From Mesostigma viride (lineage: Eukaryota; Streptophyta; Mesostigmatophyceae; Mesostigmatales; Mesostigmataceae), in contig RPFO01000167.1 in NCBI GenBank assembly GCA_009746045.1, positions 62,001-126,000 on the forward strand: DNA of 64,000 nucleotides, in the 5' to 3' direction. Positions 1 through 33,000 of the stretch are shown here, in pieces. The notes under the pieces were generated by a model. The model had not been told where the DNA came from and made no database searches. It saw nothing but the letters and a program-made list of their open reading frames with translations. The position numbers and the translations under genes are program-made. Each line of letters begins with the position of its first letter. Position 1 is the first letter of the stretch.

Positions 1-99
1 CCCACCTGGCCGTCGCGTACACCGCCGTGTGCGCGCGTACCCACATTTGGCCTTCTCGCGTACAACAGGAGTACAATAGGCGTGCACGGGAGCACCCAC

Positions 100-20787
<20,688 letters not shown>

Positions 20788-21636
20788 TTACGTAGTAATT
20801 ACTCTTCCCTTCTACAAAATATTGCTCCGCCGAGAATACCTCTGTTTCACAGGCTATTCATCATGATCGCATAAAATTATGAGCTGCTAAAAGTTGTGAC
20901 GACCTCGCATTTGGGCAGCTTCACTTCGCATCCACGTACCTGTCACAATTCACCATCTCTCGAGGCGGTCACTGCCCAGAGGCCACTGCCCATTGCCTAG
21001 TGCCCGCCATTCCGCAGTCCCGCACGTGCTGGCAGCCCTCCACTGTGCTCCGTGTGCTGGCACGCACCGTCGAAGGAGCTGGCTGCGTCGCGCCGATCAA
21101 ACACGACAACACGACAACATCTTAAATTTGGCTGCTAACATCCCAGCGGCGATCTGCGGTTGTTGTTGTGTTGACTGTTGACTTGTTGCCCACGCCGCAC
21201 ATGAGTTGAGTTGAGTTTATTCCCGCGCCGCACATGGGCAGCCATCGACTGCTCAAACGGTCAAGTGGTTGTTTGACGCATGTATGTACTGCCACTTGCC
21301 AGCAGCCCGCGATGTCATGTCATCAGCCTGTCAAGCCCCGTCCATATTTTACCGTTGGTGCGCGACTTGCGAGCTACTGGTCCCACTCGAGGTATCACGC
21401 TTTCCAGTTTCTCCGTCGGCAGATGCGTTGATTCTCGGTTTTAGAACGTCCAGGACGTGACAAATACAGTGCGACGCGAAAGGAATTTCTCAAAAAGGAA
21501 GAGGTTCTAGCATTCCTTTCGCCCGCTTCGAGGTTCAGCTTCATAAAAGAATCAAGTCCATAAAATTTATACTACAATATTCTTTGGTTGGTGCGTGAGT
21601 CTCCTTGGCTATTTTGTCCTACGATTTGCCAGGAGA
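20788..21636. promoter_or_regulatory. Divergent promoter interval, NOMO / BTB gene
   Basis: 849 bp separate the two start codons, which face away from each other. No clear TATA box was recognised. The interval must hold both 5' UTRs and both promoters; the boundaries here are inferred. Confidence 0.5.
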
Positions 21637-22391
21637 ATGGCATCTTCATCCTCGCCAACTGAAGGGCATGGCAAAAAGCGGAGACTTACTTCAACCAACG
21701 GCACTGGAAAACTGGTCGAGCTTTCCGTCGGGGGACAGGTTTATGCTACGACGCTTGACACTCTTTGCAAGGACAAGGGCTCCATGCTTGCGGCAATGTT
21801 CTCAGGCACATTTCCATTATGTGAAACGAGCGACGGGCATTACTTCATAGACAGAGACGGCCAACGTTTTCGACACGTTCTCAACTATCTTCGCACGGGG
21901 ACGGTACACTTGCCCTCAGAAAACGCCATACAGATGTGCGAAGAGCTCCTTGAGGAGGTAAATATCACTATCCCCTTACTAGCATTTTTCGTGTTGCCCC
22001 CTTCCTATTTTCGTCTCATGCAGCCTGGACTGTCAAATCTAAAGCAGGTCATAAAAGCACCGAAGCCACTGACCTTCGAATGTCTGATCACGGTTGCATG
22101 CGCTCGCCAACTATGCAGGCAGAATTTTTCATCCTGGATGGATTGCAAAAGTTGCTCGAGGAACGCCTCCAGAACGAAATGATCAAAGCGGAGCAACTGG
22201 AACAAGACAGGCTGAAGTCCGTGCGCGCTGCCGGTTATATTCAAGATATTTCCGGAGCTTTGTACAACAAGGCGGACCTAGAGCTGCAGAGGCGGAGACG
22301 CAACGCTCAGTTGTCGAATGGAGCTGCCTCGGCAGGAGGTTCTCAGAGATATCCAACTCAACACATTTTCACATTGAACGCAGAATTCTGA
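21637..22391 (+). CDS. BTB/T1 (KCTD-like) domain protein
   Basis: Two exons, 21637-21957 and 22119-22391, are joined in phase across a GTAAAT...GCAG intron to encode 197 residues. The ATG follows an in-frame upstream GTG in the leader, so I start at MASSSSPTEG. Residues about 27-112 form a BTB/T1 domain: VELSVGGQVYATTLDTL, GSMLAAMFSG, FIDRDGQRFRHVLNYLRTG, then the exon-spanning LLEEAEFFILDGL. Proteins of this fold tetramerise or pentamerise and many are substrate adaptors for cullin-3 ubiquitin ligases. Which role applies here cannot be seen. The C-terminal half is charged and probably helical (LLEERLQNEMIKAEQLEQDR). The last 15-20 residues look unconstrained, so a further downstream exon is possible. 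Confidence 0.85.
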
Positions 22392-22601
22392 TTTTCACTA
22401 TGCCCTTCAACTGCAATGTCCTGAGCTGCATGCACATTAAACAATTCGTGCAACTAGGCAGCTCCGTTGCATTTCCAACTGCCTTCCTATGAGGAATCAT
22501 AAATAACAAAAGTGAAGGAGGAAAAGGCATAAGGTATGCATGAGGCAGGATCCAACTGCCTGATGCGGGACTAAGAATCCCTGGAGAAACTTTCTGCTGC
22601 T

Positions 22602-22606
22602 TGTAA
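22602..22606 (+). terminator. Candidate TGTAA polyadenylation signal
   Basis: TGTAA lies 211 bp after the BTB gene stop codon. TGTAA is the usual signal in chlorophyte algae. I see nothing in 22607-22904. Confidence 0.4.
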
Positions 22607-22904
22607 CGAACCAGATGCATTACGCACATCCATCATACCTGTCGGTTGCATTTTGTCTACTGAATGGCCGATGCATTGTCAAGGAGGATGATGACAGCAG
22701 TCACAGGCCGCCTCCACACATTTCCATGTAAAATATGAAGGGGTAAATCCCCTGTTACAAGCTAGCTAGCATCGTTTTCATAACATTGTACAAGTTAAAC
22801 CGGCCTATGCCTGGTTTGTGCCTGCCAGCCCACCGTAGTTGTCTAGTTTTTCTCTGTTGAAGATTTATTTATTACTAGCATAAAAGTTAATTGACCACAT
22901 TTGC

Positions 22905-23485
22905 TAATTAATTAATCAAACACGTGCTGCCGTTGTTGGGGAGTCACTAGCACTGGATACGTGCTTTAACTTAATCCCTGAGTGTGCACAAATGGCAGGG
23001 AGGCAGAGGAGCCCTGCACTTGGCCTTATCCATAATCTTTTTCCAAATCACGGAGAGGCCTATGTAGGCTCCCCATGTCCTCTACTAGCTGCTCTTTGAA
23101 AGTGCGGGCCGGCTTGCGGCGTCTAGCATTGCTGGGCCCGGCCTACGTGAGGAGGTGCCTGCCAGGCTGAGTTGGCCGCAGCCCTGCCGAGAGGGGCCAC
23201 GTGAGGTGTCTACCTGCATGGTTGGTGCGAGCTAAGTGCCCTACTAGCCATGCAGGCGTTCGGCTGCTTGATGGTGCTGGTGATAAGTGGCATAGGTACA
23301 AGTCCTCACTGCGGTTATGAGCAGCGTATCGATCCCACACGGAAAATTGACCGCAGCGATGGTGGCCGTCTGTGCTGCAATCCCCGGGACCTGCGCGGCC
23401 AGGGCCTCGGTTTGGGCGGTACGGTGATGGCGCGTCGAGCTTCTTGACGTACGAGCACTGCAGCACCTGCCAGTAGTCACGCAGG
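22905..23485 (-). mobile_element. LINE fragment, family RT-2, decayed
   Basis: An AATTAATTAA tail and a degraded CTCCCCAAC hairpin mark the 3' end at the left. The rest is a diverged copy of the sequence at 24050-24320 (CAAATCACGGAGAGGCCT, TGTCCTCTACTAGCTG). The frames are broken. Confidence 0.75.
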
Positions 23486-23780
23486 CACATCCACGCACAA
23501 GGTTATGATTCGATCTAGAATGGTGCTGCATAGCCAGCTACAACATGGCCGTGTGAGAAGAGCGCACTGGTTGCTGTCTCACGCGGCAGCGCCAAACAAG
23601 TCTTATTTTCCTCTACATCTTCACTCTGGCTACGGACCTGGTTGGTAAGTGATAAACATTCAAGCTGCTGGCATTTTTCAAGGAGACAACCAGCGCAGCA
23701 TCTTCGTGTCGCGGGCATGCCTGGGCTGCTCTGCCGACCAGTGCATCATTAGCTGCTGCATGACATGTGTCACGGTCAAC

Positions 23781-23808
23781 AAGGGGGCAATGAATTCATT
23801 GCCCCCTT
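23781..23808. repeat. 28-bp perfect palindrome
   Basis: AAGGGGGCAATGAA is followed at once by its exact reverse complement, centred on an EcoRI-type GAATTC. It lies just outside the target duplication of the next LINE copy. Confidence 0.85.
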
Positions 23809-23833
23809 GGTTAACCCTGCATGCCATGCCTTA

Positions 23834-24793
23834 ATTAATTAATGAATTAATTAGACTCGTGCTCCCGTTGGGGAGTCACGGAGCATTAACCCCGATGGAT
23901 GGATGGGTGGGTGCAAACAGTCCTACCGGTCTAAGCGATCTACATCAGCTACCTACGACATCTATCTAACAGCATTACTAACTACAACATCTATTATCTA
24001 TACAGCACTGGCGTGCCTCCCACGGGCTTGCACACGCGGGCGCTTCCCCACATGGGAAGGCTCGTTGTCCTCTATGACCTGGGCCCACTTGGCCTGGTCC
24101 ATCATCTTCTTCCAAATCACGGAGAGGCCTAGGCCCCCCATGTCCTCTACTAGCTGTTCTTTGAAGGTGCGGGCCTTGCGGCGGCTAACATTAGGGGGCC
24201 CGGCCCACGTCAGGAGGTGCCGGCCAGGCTGAGCTGGTCGCAGTCCTGCGGGGGGGCCACGTGAGGTGTCTACCTGGTGGGTGCGAGCTAGGTGCCCTAC
24301 GAGCTGCAGGCGCCGCTGCTTAATGGTGCTGGTGATATATGGCATGCCCTGGTACAGGTCCTCATTGCGGACATGAGCAGCATATCCTACTCTGAAAATA
24401 TGGAACGCAGCATGTTGGTGACCGCGCCGTCCAGCTTGCGGGCCAGGTCGGCGGTGAGGGTCCACGTCTCGGCCCCGTACGTGAGAACAGGAAGGACGAG
24501 CACCTTGAACAGGTCCTGTTTCTCGATCTTGCCCAGGGGCTTGCGCCACAGGGCCCGGTACTGGCGTAAAGCGTGCCAGGCGAGGGAGATGCGGTGGTCC
24601 ACATCAACCTCGCAGCTGGGGAGCAGGCTGCCCAGCAGCTTGACGCGGTCACGATACAGGACTCGAGAGCCGTCGAGGAGATAGAGGGGTGGCGGTGAGT
24701 GGGTGAGCCCAACCGCCAGGGCCTCTGTCTTCTTGCTGACCTCAAGCCCCACTGCACGGGCCTCGATAGCCAGGCAGTCAAGCCATGCCATGC
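23834..24793 (-). mobile_element. 5'-truncated LINE, family RT-2
   Basis: A 960-bp insertion is flanked by CATGCCATGCCTTA (23820-23833 and 24794-24807). The right copy lies in a CCATG run, so its exact length is uncertain. In minus orientation it encodes the C-terminal part of a non-LTR reverse transcriptase: GLEVSKKTEAL, LTYGAETWTL, and after a frameshift QRRLQLVGHLARTHQVDT and IWKKMMDQAKW. A hairpin and a TTAA-type tail are at the left end. The catalytic YADD part is absent. Confidence 0.85.
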
Positions 24794-24893
24794 CATGCCA
24801 TGCCTTATAGCAGTGTGACTAGGTTGTCGTAGAGGGATGTGCTATGCCCGGCCCCTTTCGTGCCATTATGAAGCTGCGGATATTATCTGTTGC

Positions 24894-24968
24894 AGGTAAT
24901 TAATTAGTTAATAAGTTTAATTAATTAACTTGTGGTCCCGTTGGGGCGTCACGGAGCATTAACCCCTG
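24894..24968 (-). mobile_element. Solo RT-2 3' end
   Basis: An AATTAATTAA tail is followed by GTCCCGTTGGGGCGTCACGG and GAGCATTAACCCC. This is only the terminal 60 or so bases of the RT-2 3' UTR. Confidence 0.65.
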
Positions 24969-25415
24969 TTGCAGTTGGTACCGTAGTGGCTCAAATCACA
25001 TTGCGAATTAATATTTTCGAATGACCCCACGAAAAGTGCTAAAATAATGCTCCAATTTACCCCGTAAAGTATGAAAACCGGGCAGCGCCGCTACACCTGT
25101 TTCTGGCTGCAGGCCGCGGCGCAGCTAGATGAAGGGGAGCGCCGCGCTTGCCGCGCCGCGCCGCGCCGCGTCGCGCCAGATTGAGAACGCATTTCGGGGA
25201 AATGGGTATATTTTATTAGCCAATTACGGACCAAAGAGGTGAGAGGGGAAATGAGTATCAGCGATTGAGAACGCATTCAATTCAGTTTGCCGAGACCTTG
25301 GTACTAGGGCTTGAAGCAATTATGATGATTTGCATGGTCCAACTAGACAACTTAAGCCGTACTTTAACACAAGTTAGACAAGTACTTTTTGCATTTGGGT
25401 ATGATCAGGGAGGAT

Positions 25416-27870
25416 TAAAAAAAATTAAATTAAATTAAATTATAACATGCCTCCGTGGGGAGGTCATGTAGCACATATTCCATGATGGATGGGGTGGAGG
25501 AAGCCGCGTGATCGAACTATACTAACGCTAGGCTATCTAGAAAATCCTAACTACACTACTCATCAAAACGCCTCCTCCGCTTGGGGGGAGGTGGCTTGCC
25601 CACAGGGTCGGGCGTGTGCGCCTTGACAATCTTCTTCCACCGCGTCTTGTCCTGCATGACAGTCCAAAGACGGGAAAGAGAGTGTATGCGGTGCTCAAAC
25701 TGGGCTGGGACCACTAGGTCGTCCAGCAACATCTGAACGTAGTTGGTGACAGGTTTCCCTACCCTTTTGGGAATGTCCGCGGGGCCAGGCCAGGTCAGAA
25801 TATGCCGCCCTGGCTGGCCAAGCCGCTGGGGGCCGGCCAGACCAAGGGTGGTGTCGACCTGGCTAGTGCGGGCAAGGTGTCCTACAAATGCTATCCTACG
25901 CTGCCTAATCTCGTCCGAAACACGAGGCATGCCATGATACAAAGACTCTGATGACGGACGCTCGGAAAAACCTACGTTAAGGACCTGCCGGAGCATCCTG
26001 TAAACTGTGCCGTCGAGCCGAGCTGCCAGTTTGGGTGGGAGGGTCCACGCCTCGGCGCCATACGTGAGCACCGTGAGGACGAGGACCTTGAAGAGCATGC
26101 GTTTGCGGTGCCCGTCCAGGCCCTTCGAGCGCCAGTAAGGTGTGAGCGAACGGAGCTTGGCCCAGGCGAGGGCGATGCGGGTGTCCACATCGTCGTCGGT
26201 GTCAGGAAGCCAGCTCCCCAACAGCTTGAAGCGGTCGCGGAACGGGACCTCCGTCCCGTCGAGCAGGCGCGGCAGCGGTGGTGTACTGGAGGCCCCTATC
26301 ACCATCGCCTCAGTCTTGACACTAATCTCCAACCCCACCGCCCGCGCCTCCAGGCCCAGGCAGTCCAGCCAGGTCTGAATGTGCTCGGGGCGCTCGATGA
26401 GGGTGGTATCATCCGCATAAATCAGGTCGGCAAGGCGGTACCCCGGTCTAACCCCGCCGTGCTCTTTCACGTTAAGGATGTCCAAGCCTGGCTCGAACCC
26501 CTTAAGAGCAGTAAAGCGCGCACGTGCCCGGCGCATGACGTGATCCACGACAATAATGAACAGGTATGGGGACAGGACACAACCTTGCCACACCCCGTGG
26601 TGAAGGGGGAATGGTGGAGTGGTGCCCTCCGCAGTCCGCTGCCACTACTGCCTGTGAGCCCTCATACAGTCGGCGAATGGCAGCAATAAACGCAGGTGGT
26701 ACCCGATCCAGAGCTAGGATGGCCCAAAGAGCCTCCCAGAGAACCGTGTCAAAGGCCTTGATATAGTCAACAAAAATGAAGACCAGCGGCAAACTGTCAG
26801 GGGGAAGTCGACGCACCTCCTCCATCAACCGGCGCGCGACAAACACAGCCATGACAGTGCTGGTGTTACGACCACTACGGAAACCCATCTGAGACTCACC
26901 CAGGTGTGGGTCCAGCGCGGCGCGGAGCCTGTGCAGCATCATGCGCATGAAGACCTTCAGCGCGGCGCTCTGGAGGCAGACACCCCGGTAGTTGCCGGGG
27001 TCAGCAGCAGAGCCCTTCTTGTACAGCATGACGCGGATGGCCGTCTGCCACTCAGCAGGCGGAGGCTCGTCAGAGAGCAGGACACGGTTGCAGAACGCCA
27101 GCAGAAGATCCCTAACCGCCAGATCAGGGGTCTTCAGCAGCTCAGCAGAAAGGTGGTCGGCACCGACCGCTGCATCGTACCGCAGACGAGCAAGGGCGCC
27201 GTCCAATTCCTCCAAAGTGAAGGGGTGGACGACGTCGTCAGTGGCAAGGCAACCCTCCTTCAAGGCGGGGACTTGGTAGTCCGCGGCCGAGGAGGGGGGC
27301 GCCGGTGGCGGCGGGGGTCCGGCGACCCCGAGGCGGGCGGCCGTCTCGGGGTGCAGCGGCGGGGGGGGGGCGCGAGCCCCACCGGTCAAGGAAACATTGT
27401 GGGCCAACCAGCGGTCAAGGCTTACCGGCGCCGTGCCGTCCCCCGTATGCTCCACCGGGGTGCGCTGACGCCGGCCGCCGAGCCGGTCGAGGTGGTACCA
27501 CATGTCCTAATTGCCCTGGTTGCGGGCCTGGCAGGCCTTGGCATCCGCGATGCACTGGGCCGCCTCCGCGTCCTGAGCGTGCTCGTAGGCCTCCACAAGG
27601 GCGGCCTTGAGCAATGGTTTCTGCAGCGGGTCCCGGTTACGCTTGAGGCGGTGCCGGGCGGCCAAGACCTTGGGGTCCTGGCGGTAGAGCGGGCCGGGGC
27701 GGCGGCGGGGCATGACCGGCAGGTGCCGGGCCGCCAGCAACGGGGCACGGGCCGCAAAGCCCGCAAAAATGGCTGCGGTGGGGGCACCCGTGTCGAGCTC
27801 GTCGACGTCCGCCCGGGCGTCCAGGGCCGACAGGTACTCCCGGCGGCACCGGTTCCGCTCGTGCTCGGCG
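25416..27870 (-). mobile_element. 5'-truncated LINE, family RT-1, with target duplication
   Basis: An insertion of 2455 bp is flanked by an 11-bp duplication TCAGGGAGGAT (25405-25415 and 27871-27881). Its 3' end, at the left, has a TTAAA-type tail and the hairpin CCTCC-CCAC-GGAGG. It encodes the linker, reverse transcriptase and C-terminal region. The 5' end falls before the linker, so no endonuclease is present. Confidence 0.93.
25556..27503 (-). pseudogene. Non-LTR reverse transcriptase, frameshifted
   Basis: Two overlapping frames cover one polymerase. The upstream frame (27503 down to about 26600) has KKGSAADPGNYRGVCL, GFRSGRNTSTVMAVF and FIFVDYIKAFDTVLWEALW, which are fingers and palm motifs with one catalytic Asp. 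The downstream frame (26593 to 25556) has WQGCVLSPYLFIIVVDHV, then YADDTTLI (catalytic pair at 26408-26419), LTYGAEAWTL and a basic end KRRRRFDE. A frameshift near 26595-26640 separates them, so this copy cannot make an active enzyme. The family supplies target-primed reverse transcription. Confidence 0.9.
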
Positions 27871-28328
27871 TCAGGGAGGATACGTCATGAATACTCAAGT
27901 TACATTTTATTTTGAACATAAAATTTGAGCACTAACTTAATATAATCACTAGGTACTGATTTGGGCCATATTTCTGATTAGGGCCATGTTGGGTTAATTA
28001 ATTAAGAAATAGCACTGATTAGGGCCCTATTAGCACTCATTAGGGGCCCTATTAGCACTGATTAGGGGCCCTATTAATTAAGATTAGGGCCTTATGTCAT
28101 ACTGGTACTCGTTTAATTGTCAGATAGGAACTGCGCTTGGTGGGTAATTAATGTACTTGGTAGGTTGGAATCCAAGTCAGACACTGAACTAGGTGCCCTA
28201 ATATAAACAAGCTCCCGGGCTCGAAGTTTACCTAACACGTGCTGAACTTTCCCCGCAAAGTGTCAAAACCATGCAGAAAAACCCTCGAAAAAATATTAAT
28301 TCGCAATGTGATTTGAGCCACTACGGTA

Positions 28329-30032
28329 TATGGATTGCAGTATACATCGCATCGTTGTACAAAGCGGGGTCCTAGCAACCTTGGGGGCCTACTGCAGGTT
28401 TGAACCAGTCGACCCCCACATGCCCGTGAATGTGTTTACTCGCATATTGAAAAATCCATGCAAGTTCAGATGCATGATTACCTAACTTCAGTGCTAAGTT
28501 GAGGTAATGAGGATCGATGATGCCAAACACATGGCTTCGCAAGAATCCAAAAAAGCTTTTTCTTTTCTAGAAGTACGAATCATTTGACCAAGGTCTAACA
28601 ACAGAGACCTACCGTGGGTGACTCCTCCCCTGAAATTGGGGGGAATTAAAGCGGCCCTAGGCTCAGAGGCACAAATCGACTCGGCAAACTCATACGGCAT
28701 TAAACCCAGAGGCCACGTGAGCTTCCTCCTGGCACAGGCGATTTGCGGGGCTCGATCTCCACGGATGCTCGACAAGTAATCACCGCTATAGTTGTGATGC
28801 AATACAAGATTCACGTGATGCAATATCTGGTTTGCACTTCTTCAGTCATTGATGTCCACCTGTAAGACAATACCCTACCCTTGTCATAGTCATGTCACTG
28901 CCATCAACCTGAACAGTTGGTAAGTGCGGCTAGTGCAGAGGCGGGCTCGATCTGGACGTATGGCACGAAGTCTCGTGATGTTAAGCCTCTGCATATGATG
29001 TTAAGCTCTTTCATAAACGCTATATGCCGGCAACCAACGTCTGACAGCGACTCGTGGACAACGAAACTTGGCCGCAACTAGAAGCACTCTCCTGAAAGGT
29101 CAGAGCATTTAGCCTTCATGAACCATGAAGGTCAAGGTGCGGCAGAATGAAAGAAAGGTTCACGGAACTGCAGACAAGACAAGGCTCCGTCGATGACAGG
29201 TACAGCGAGTGATACCTTGGCATCCAACGGCCGGTCCATTCGTTAACATGAGTTTACAATGACGATTGCTTCAACGTGAAAAGCTGGAAGATGCCTTTTG
29301 AAGTATGGATGCATACCTCATGATGTCGTGATTTTTATCTTGCAACGCAGCATTCAACTCATTGCGACTTCGCGAGACATCCATGTTTATGGCGCTGGGC
29401 AGGACGGCAAGCATAGTAGGACAGCAGGTGACCTTCGCAAATCACAATTCACCTTTGACCACAACAACTGCTAGCGCCTACAAGCGAGCTCACAATCCTA
29501 AGATTTCTTCCGGGTAAATCCTGGGTAAATGAGTATCTTTATTCACCAATTGGGAGACCTCAATTAGAGAGCTGTTCACAATCCTGAGGTTCCTAAATCA
29601 CGTCTGACGTCAGTCACAAGCGCAGGCCTCCAAAGACCAAAAGTCGCAGCAGTTCCCGCCAGGAGGCTTAATTTTAAGGCAGGATGTACATATACGGTCG
29701 ATTTGGATTTTACTGGCTGTCTGGGATCTGCACCGTCACGTGCCGCGCTCCAGGCCGCACGCCCAGCTGTCGCGTGGAGCGCAGCGCAAGGCTTGGCCGA
29801 GGACGCACGCCCCGAGGTCGCCTGTATTAACTGCTGGCAAGCTCTGCTTCTGGTCATGGCGTCCAGAAGCAAAGGGTGGCTGAGATATAGCAGCACACCG
29901 GGACAAGACAGCGTGACTTGCCGGCAGCGAAATTTTGGGACGGTGCCGTTTCCGTCGCGGTTAGCCTAGAAGAGCGCAGTTTTGCAGCAGCAGCTCGTTC
30001 ACCCTTTGGGAAAGAGGCGAATTTTGGAGAAA
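28329..30032. other. Intergenic, no gene recognised; includes UFD1 promoter side
   Basis: I found no family-matching exon here. Short frames at 28494-28823 (minus) and 29703-29969 (plus) have no recognisable domain. The segment directly before 30033 must contain the UFD1 5' UTR and promoter. Confidence 0.5.
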
Positions 30033-33000
30033 ATGGTGAGCACCTGTCTGACTCACATCGGTACTCATTCTTGGAGTCAGCAGGCGTGTATATTGGCTTG
30101 CCACTTCTTCCACAAAGGCGAGGTTGGGAGGCTTAATTATATTTTAAACGATCCTCTTTTGTTGTGTGGACTTGCGCAGTTTTTTGGTGGGTTTAACCGA
30201 CATCAAATTTTCGAGCAACGATATCAATGCTACTCGGTCTCTTTCATGGGGCCTGAAAAGGTACGCAAGCCATTTGGCGCGGCGCGTAGCAATTCCTGTT
30301 ATCAATGGCCTTTGTCGGGCGTATCATGAGAGGATGCGAAACGCCTATGAAGTTTACGTTGCAGGGATTATGGAATTCGTGTAATGCTTTTGCATGGGAA
30401 TGGTGGCATGATGAACCTGCATCGCCTTCACACCGTAATTATGACTGATTTTGTGATGTCCGCGTTCCTGCCCTTATACCGCCTACGATTGAATGTACCC
30501 GGGGGATTCAGGCACATCTGGAGCGAGGAAACAAAGGTGTGTGACATGTTCTTCACAATCGCACCAGGGGGTGCCTTTCCCTGGATGCCGTATTGACATC
30601 GTACGCCTGTTCTCCAGTCCACTGCCATGGAAACACACAATTTGCCGCACATTTTCCGGGCTGCGGGCTCAGGAACGCAACCGTTGATACCTGCACATGG
30701 GAAAACCGTCATGCCTGGCATGCTCTAGGTGCATGTTCTCTCTGGCCAGCCCGATCCATGTCCTATTGTATTGGCCACGTCGTCTGCCTGGGCCTTTGTG
30801 CGAGCTACCTGGGTACCTGCGTCCTTGATGACCCTGTCTGTGACATATAGTCACGTGCTGCGGTGCGTAATCATTTGTCAGCTGGTGTTGATGTGAATGA
30901 AATGCGGGTGGGAGCTTAGATGCACATGCAGGACATATGCATCATTACGGCGAGAAGGGGGGGATGGTGCGCCAGAGGGCCGACTCGGCCCTTCGGCGCT
31001 CACATCCCCCTTGTTCCAGTGCTTTGGTGTGAATACCTGTGCGACGGCACTGTGGCTACTGCTCCGCACCCGTTGACAGAAGTGGTCGGACAGGAACGTG
31101 GACGGATTTCGCTTTCCTATTGCCCGCATTCCGCCAGCATTCGGCCACCTTTCCTCATGGGATGGGTGGTGAGGACACCACCATGGTAGCGTGGCCTTGG
31201 CTCTGCTGGTAGCTGAAGGGGTGGTTATAGTGTACAAGTGGTGGCTATAGTGTACAAGTGGTGGTATTAGTGTACAAGTGGTGGTATTAGTGTGCAAGTG
31301 GTGGTTATAGTGTACACGTGGTGGTTATATTGTACACGTGGTGGCTGTAGTGTACAAGTGGTGGCTGTAGTGTACAAGTGGTGGTATTAGTGTACAAGTG
31401 GTGGTTATATTGTACACGTGGTGGCTGTAGTGTACAAGTGGTGGCTGTAGTGTACACGTGGTGGCTGTAGTGTACAAGTGGTGGCTGTAGTGTACAAGTG
31501 GTGGCTGTAGTGTACAAGTGGTGGTATTAGTGTACAAGTGGTGGTTATATTGTACACGTGGTGGCTGTAGTGTACAAGTGGTGGCTGTAGTGTACAAGTG
31601 GTGGCTGTAGTGTACAAGTGGTGGTATTAGTGTACAAGTGGTGGTTATATTGTACACGTGGTGGCTGTAGTGTACACGTGGTGGCTGTAGTGTACAAGTG
31701 GTGGCTGTAGTGTACAAGTGGTGGCTGTAGTGTACAAGTGGTGGCTGTAGTGTACAAGTGGTGGTATTAGTGTACAAGTGGTGGTTATATTGTACACGTG
31801 GTGGCTGTAGTGTACAAGTGGTGGCTGTAGTGTACAAGGGTTGGCTGTAGTGTACAAGTGGTGGCTGTAGTGTACAAGTGGTGGTTATGTTGTACACGTG
31901 GTGGCTGTAGTGTACAAGTGGTGGTTATGTTGTACACGTGGTGGCTGTAGTGTACAAGTGGTGGTATTAGTGTACACGTGGTGGCTGTAGTGTACAAGTG
32001 GTGGCTGTAGTGTACAAGTGGTGGCTGTAGTGTACAAGTGGTGGTATTAGTGTACAAGTGGTGGTTATATTGTACAAGTGGTGGCTGTAGTGTACAAGTG
32101 GTGGTATTAGTGTACAAGTGGTGGTTATATTGTACACGTGGTGGCTGTAGTGTACAAGTGGTGGCTGTAGTGTACACATGGTGGCTGTAGTGTACAAGTG
32201 GTGGTATTAGTGTACAAGTGGTGGCTGTAGTGTACAAGTGGTGGTATTAGTGTACAAGTGGTGGTATTAGTGTACACGTGGTGGCTGTAGTGTACAAGTG
32301 GTGGCTGTAGTGTACAAGTGGTGGTATTAGTGTACAAGTGGTGGTTATGTTGTACACGTGGTGGCTGTAGTGTACAAGTGGTGGTATTAGTGTACACGTG
32401 GTGGCTGTAGTGTACAAGTGGTGGCTGTAGTGTACAAGTGGTGGCTGTAGTGTACAAGTGGTGGTATTAGTGTACAAGTGGTGGTTATATTGTACTCGTG
32501 GTGGCTGTAGTGTACAAGTGGTGGCTGTAGTGTACACATGGTGGCTGTAGTGTACAAGTGGTGGTATTAGTGTACAAGTGGTGGCTGTAGTGTACAAGTG
32601 GTGGTATTAGTGTACAAGTGGTGGTTATATTGTACACATGGTGGCTGTAGTGTACAAGTGGTGGCTGTAGTGTACAAGTGGTGGTATTAGTGTACAAGTG
32701 GTGGTTATGTTGTACACATGGTGGCTGTAGTGTACAAGTGGTGGCTGTAGTGTACAAGTGGTGGCTGTAGTGTACAAGTGGTGGCTGTAGTGTACAAGTG
32801 GTGGTATTAGTGTACAAGTGGTGGTTATAGTGTACAAGTGGTGGTTATAGTGTACAAGTGCTGGTTATAGTGTACAAGTGGTGGTATTAGTGTACAAGTG
32901 GTGGTTATATTGTACTCGTGGTGGCTGTAGTGTACAAGTGGTGGCTGTAGTGTACAAGTGGTGGTATTAGTGTACAAGTGGTGATATTAGTGTACAAGTG

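Larger units (their letters stand above)
24979..28328. mobile_element. Terminal-inverted-repeat DNA element split by a LINE
   Basis: The left end TACCGTAGTGGCTCAAATCA (24979-25020, 42 bp) is the inverted counterpart of 28285-28328 (44 bp, two extra A). Removing the LINE at 25416-27870 and one copy of its target duplication leaves about 880 bp with no recognisable transposase. It is therefore probably a non-autonomous cut-and-paste element. No clear target duplication was found outside the ends. Confidence 0.6.

Noticed and set aside
28494-28823. Possible 109-residue minus-strand gene
   Set aside because: No recognisable domain or splice context; ordinary chance frame in intergenic DNA.
29703-29969. 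Possible 88-residue plus-strand gene upstream of UFD1
   Set aside because: No family resemblance. It lies where the UFD1 promoter or leader is expected.
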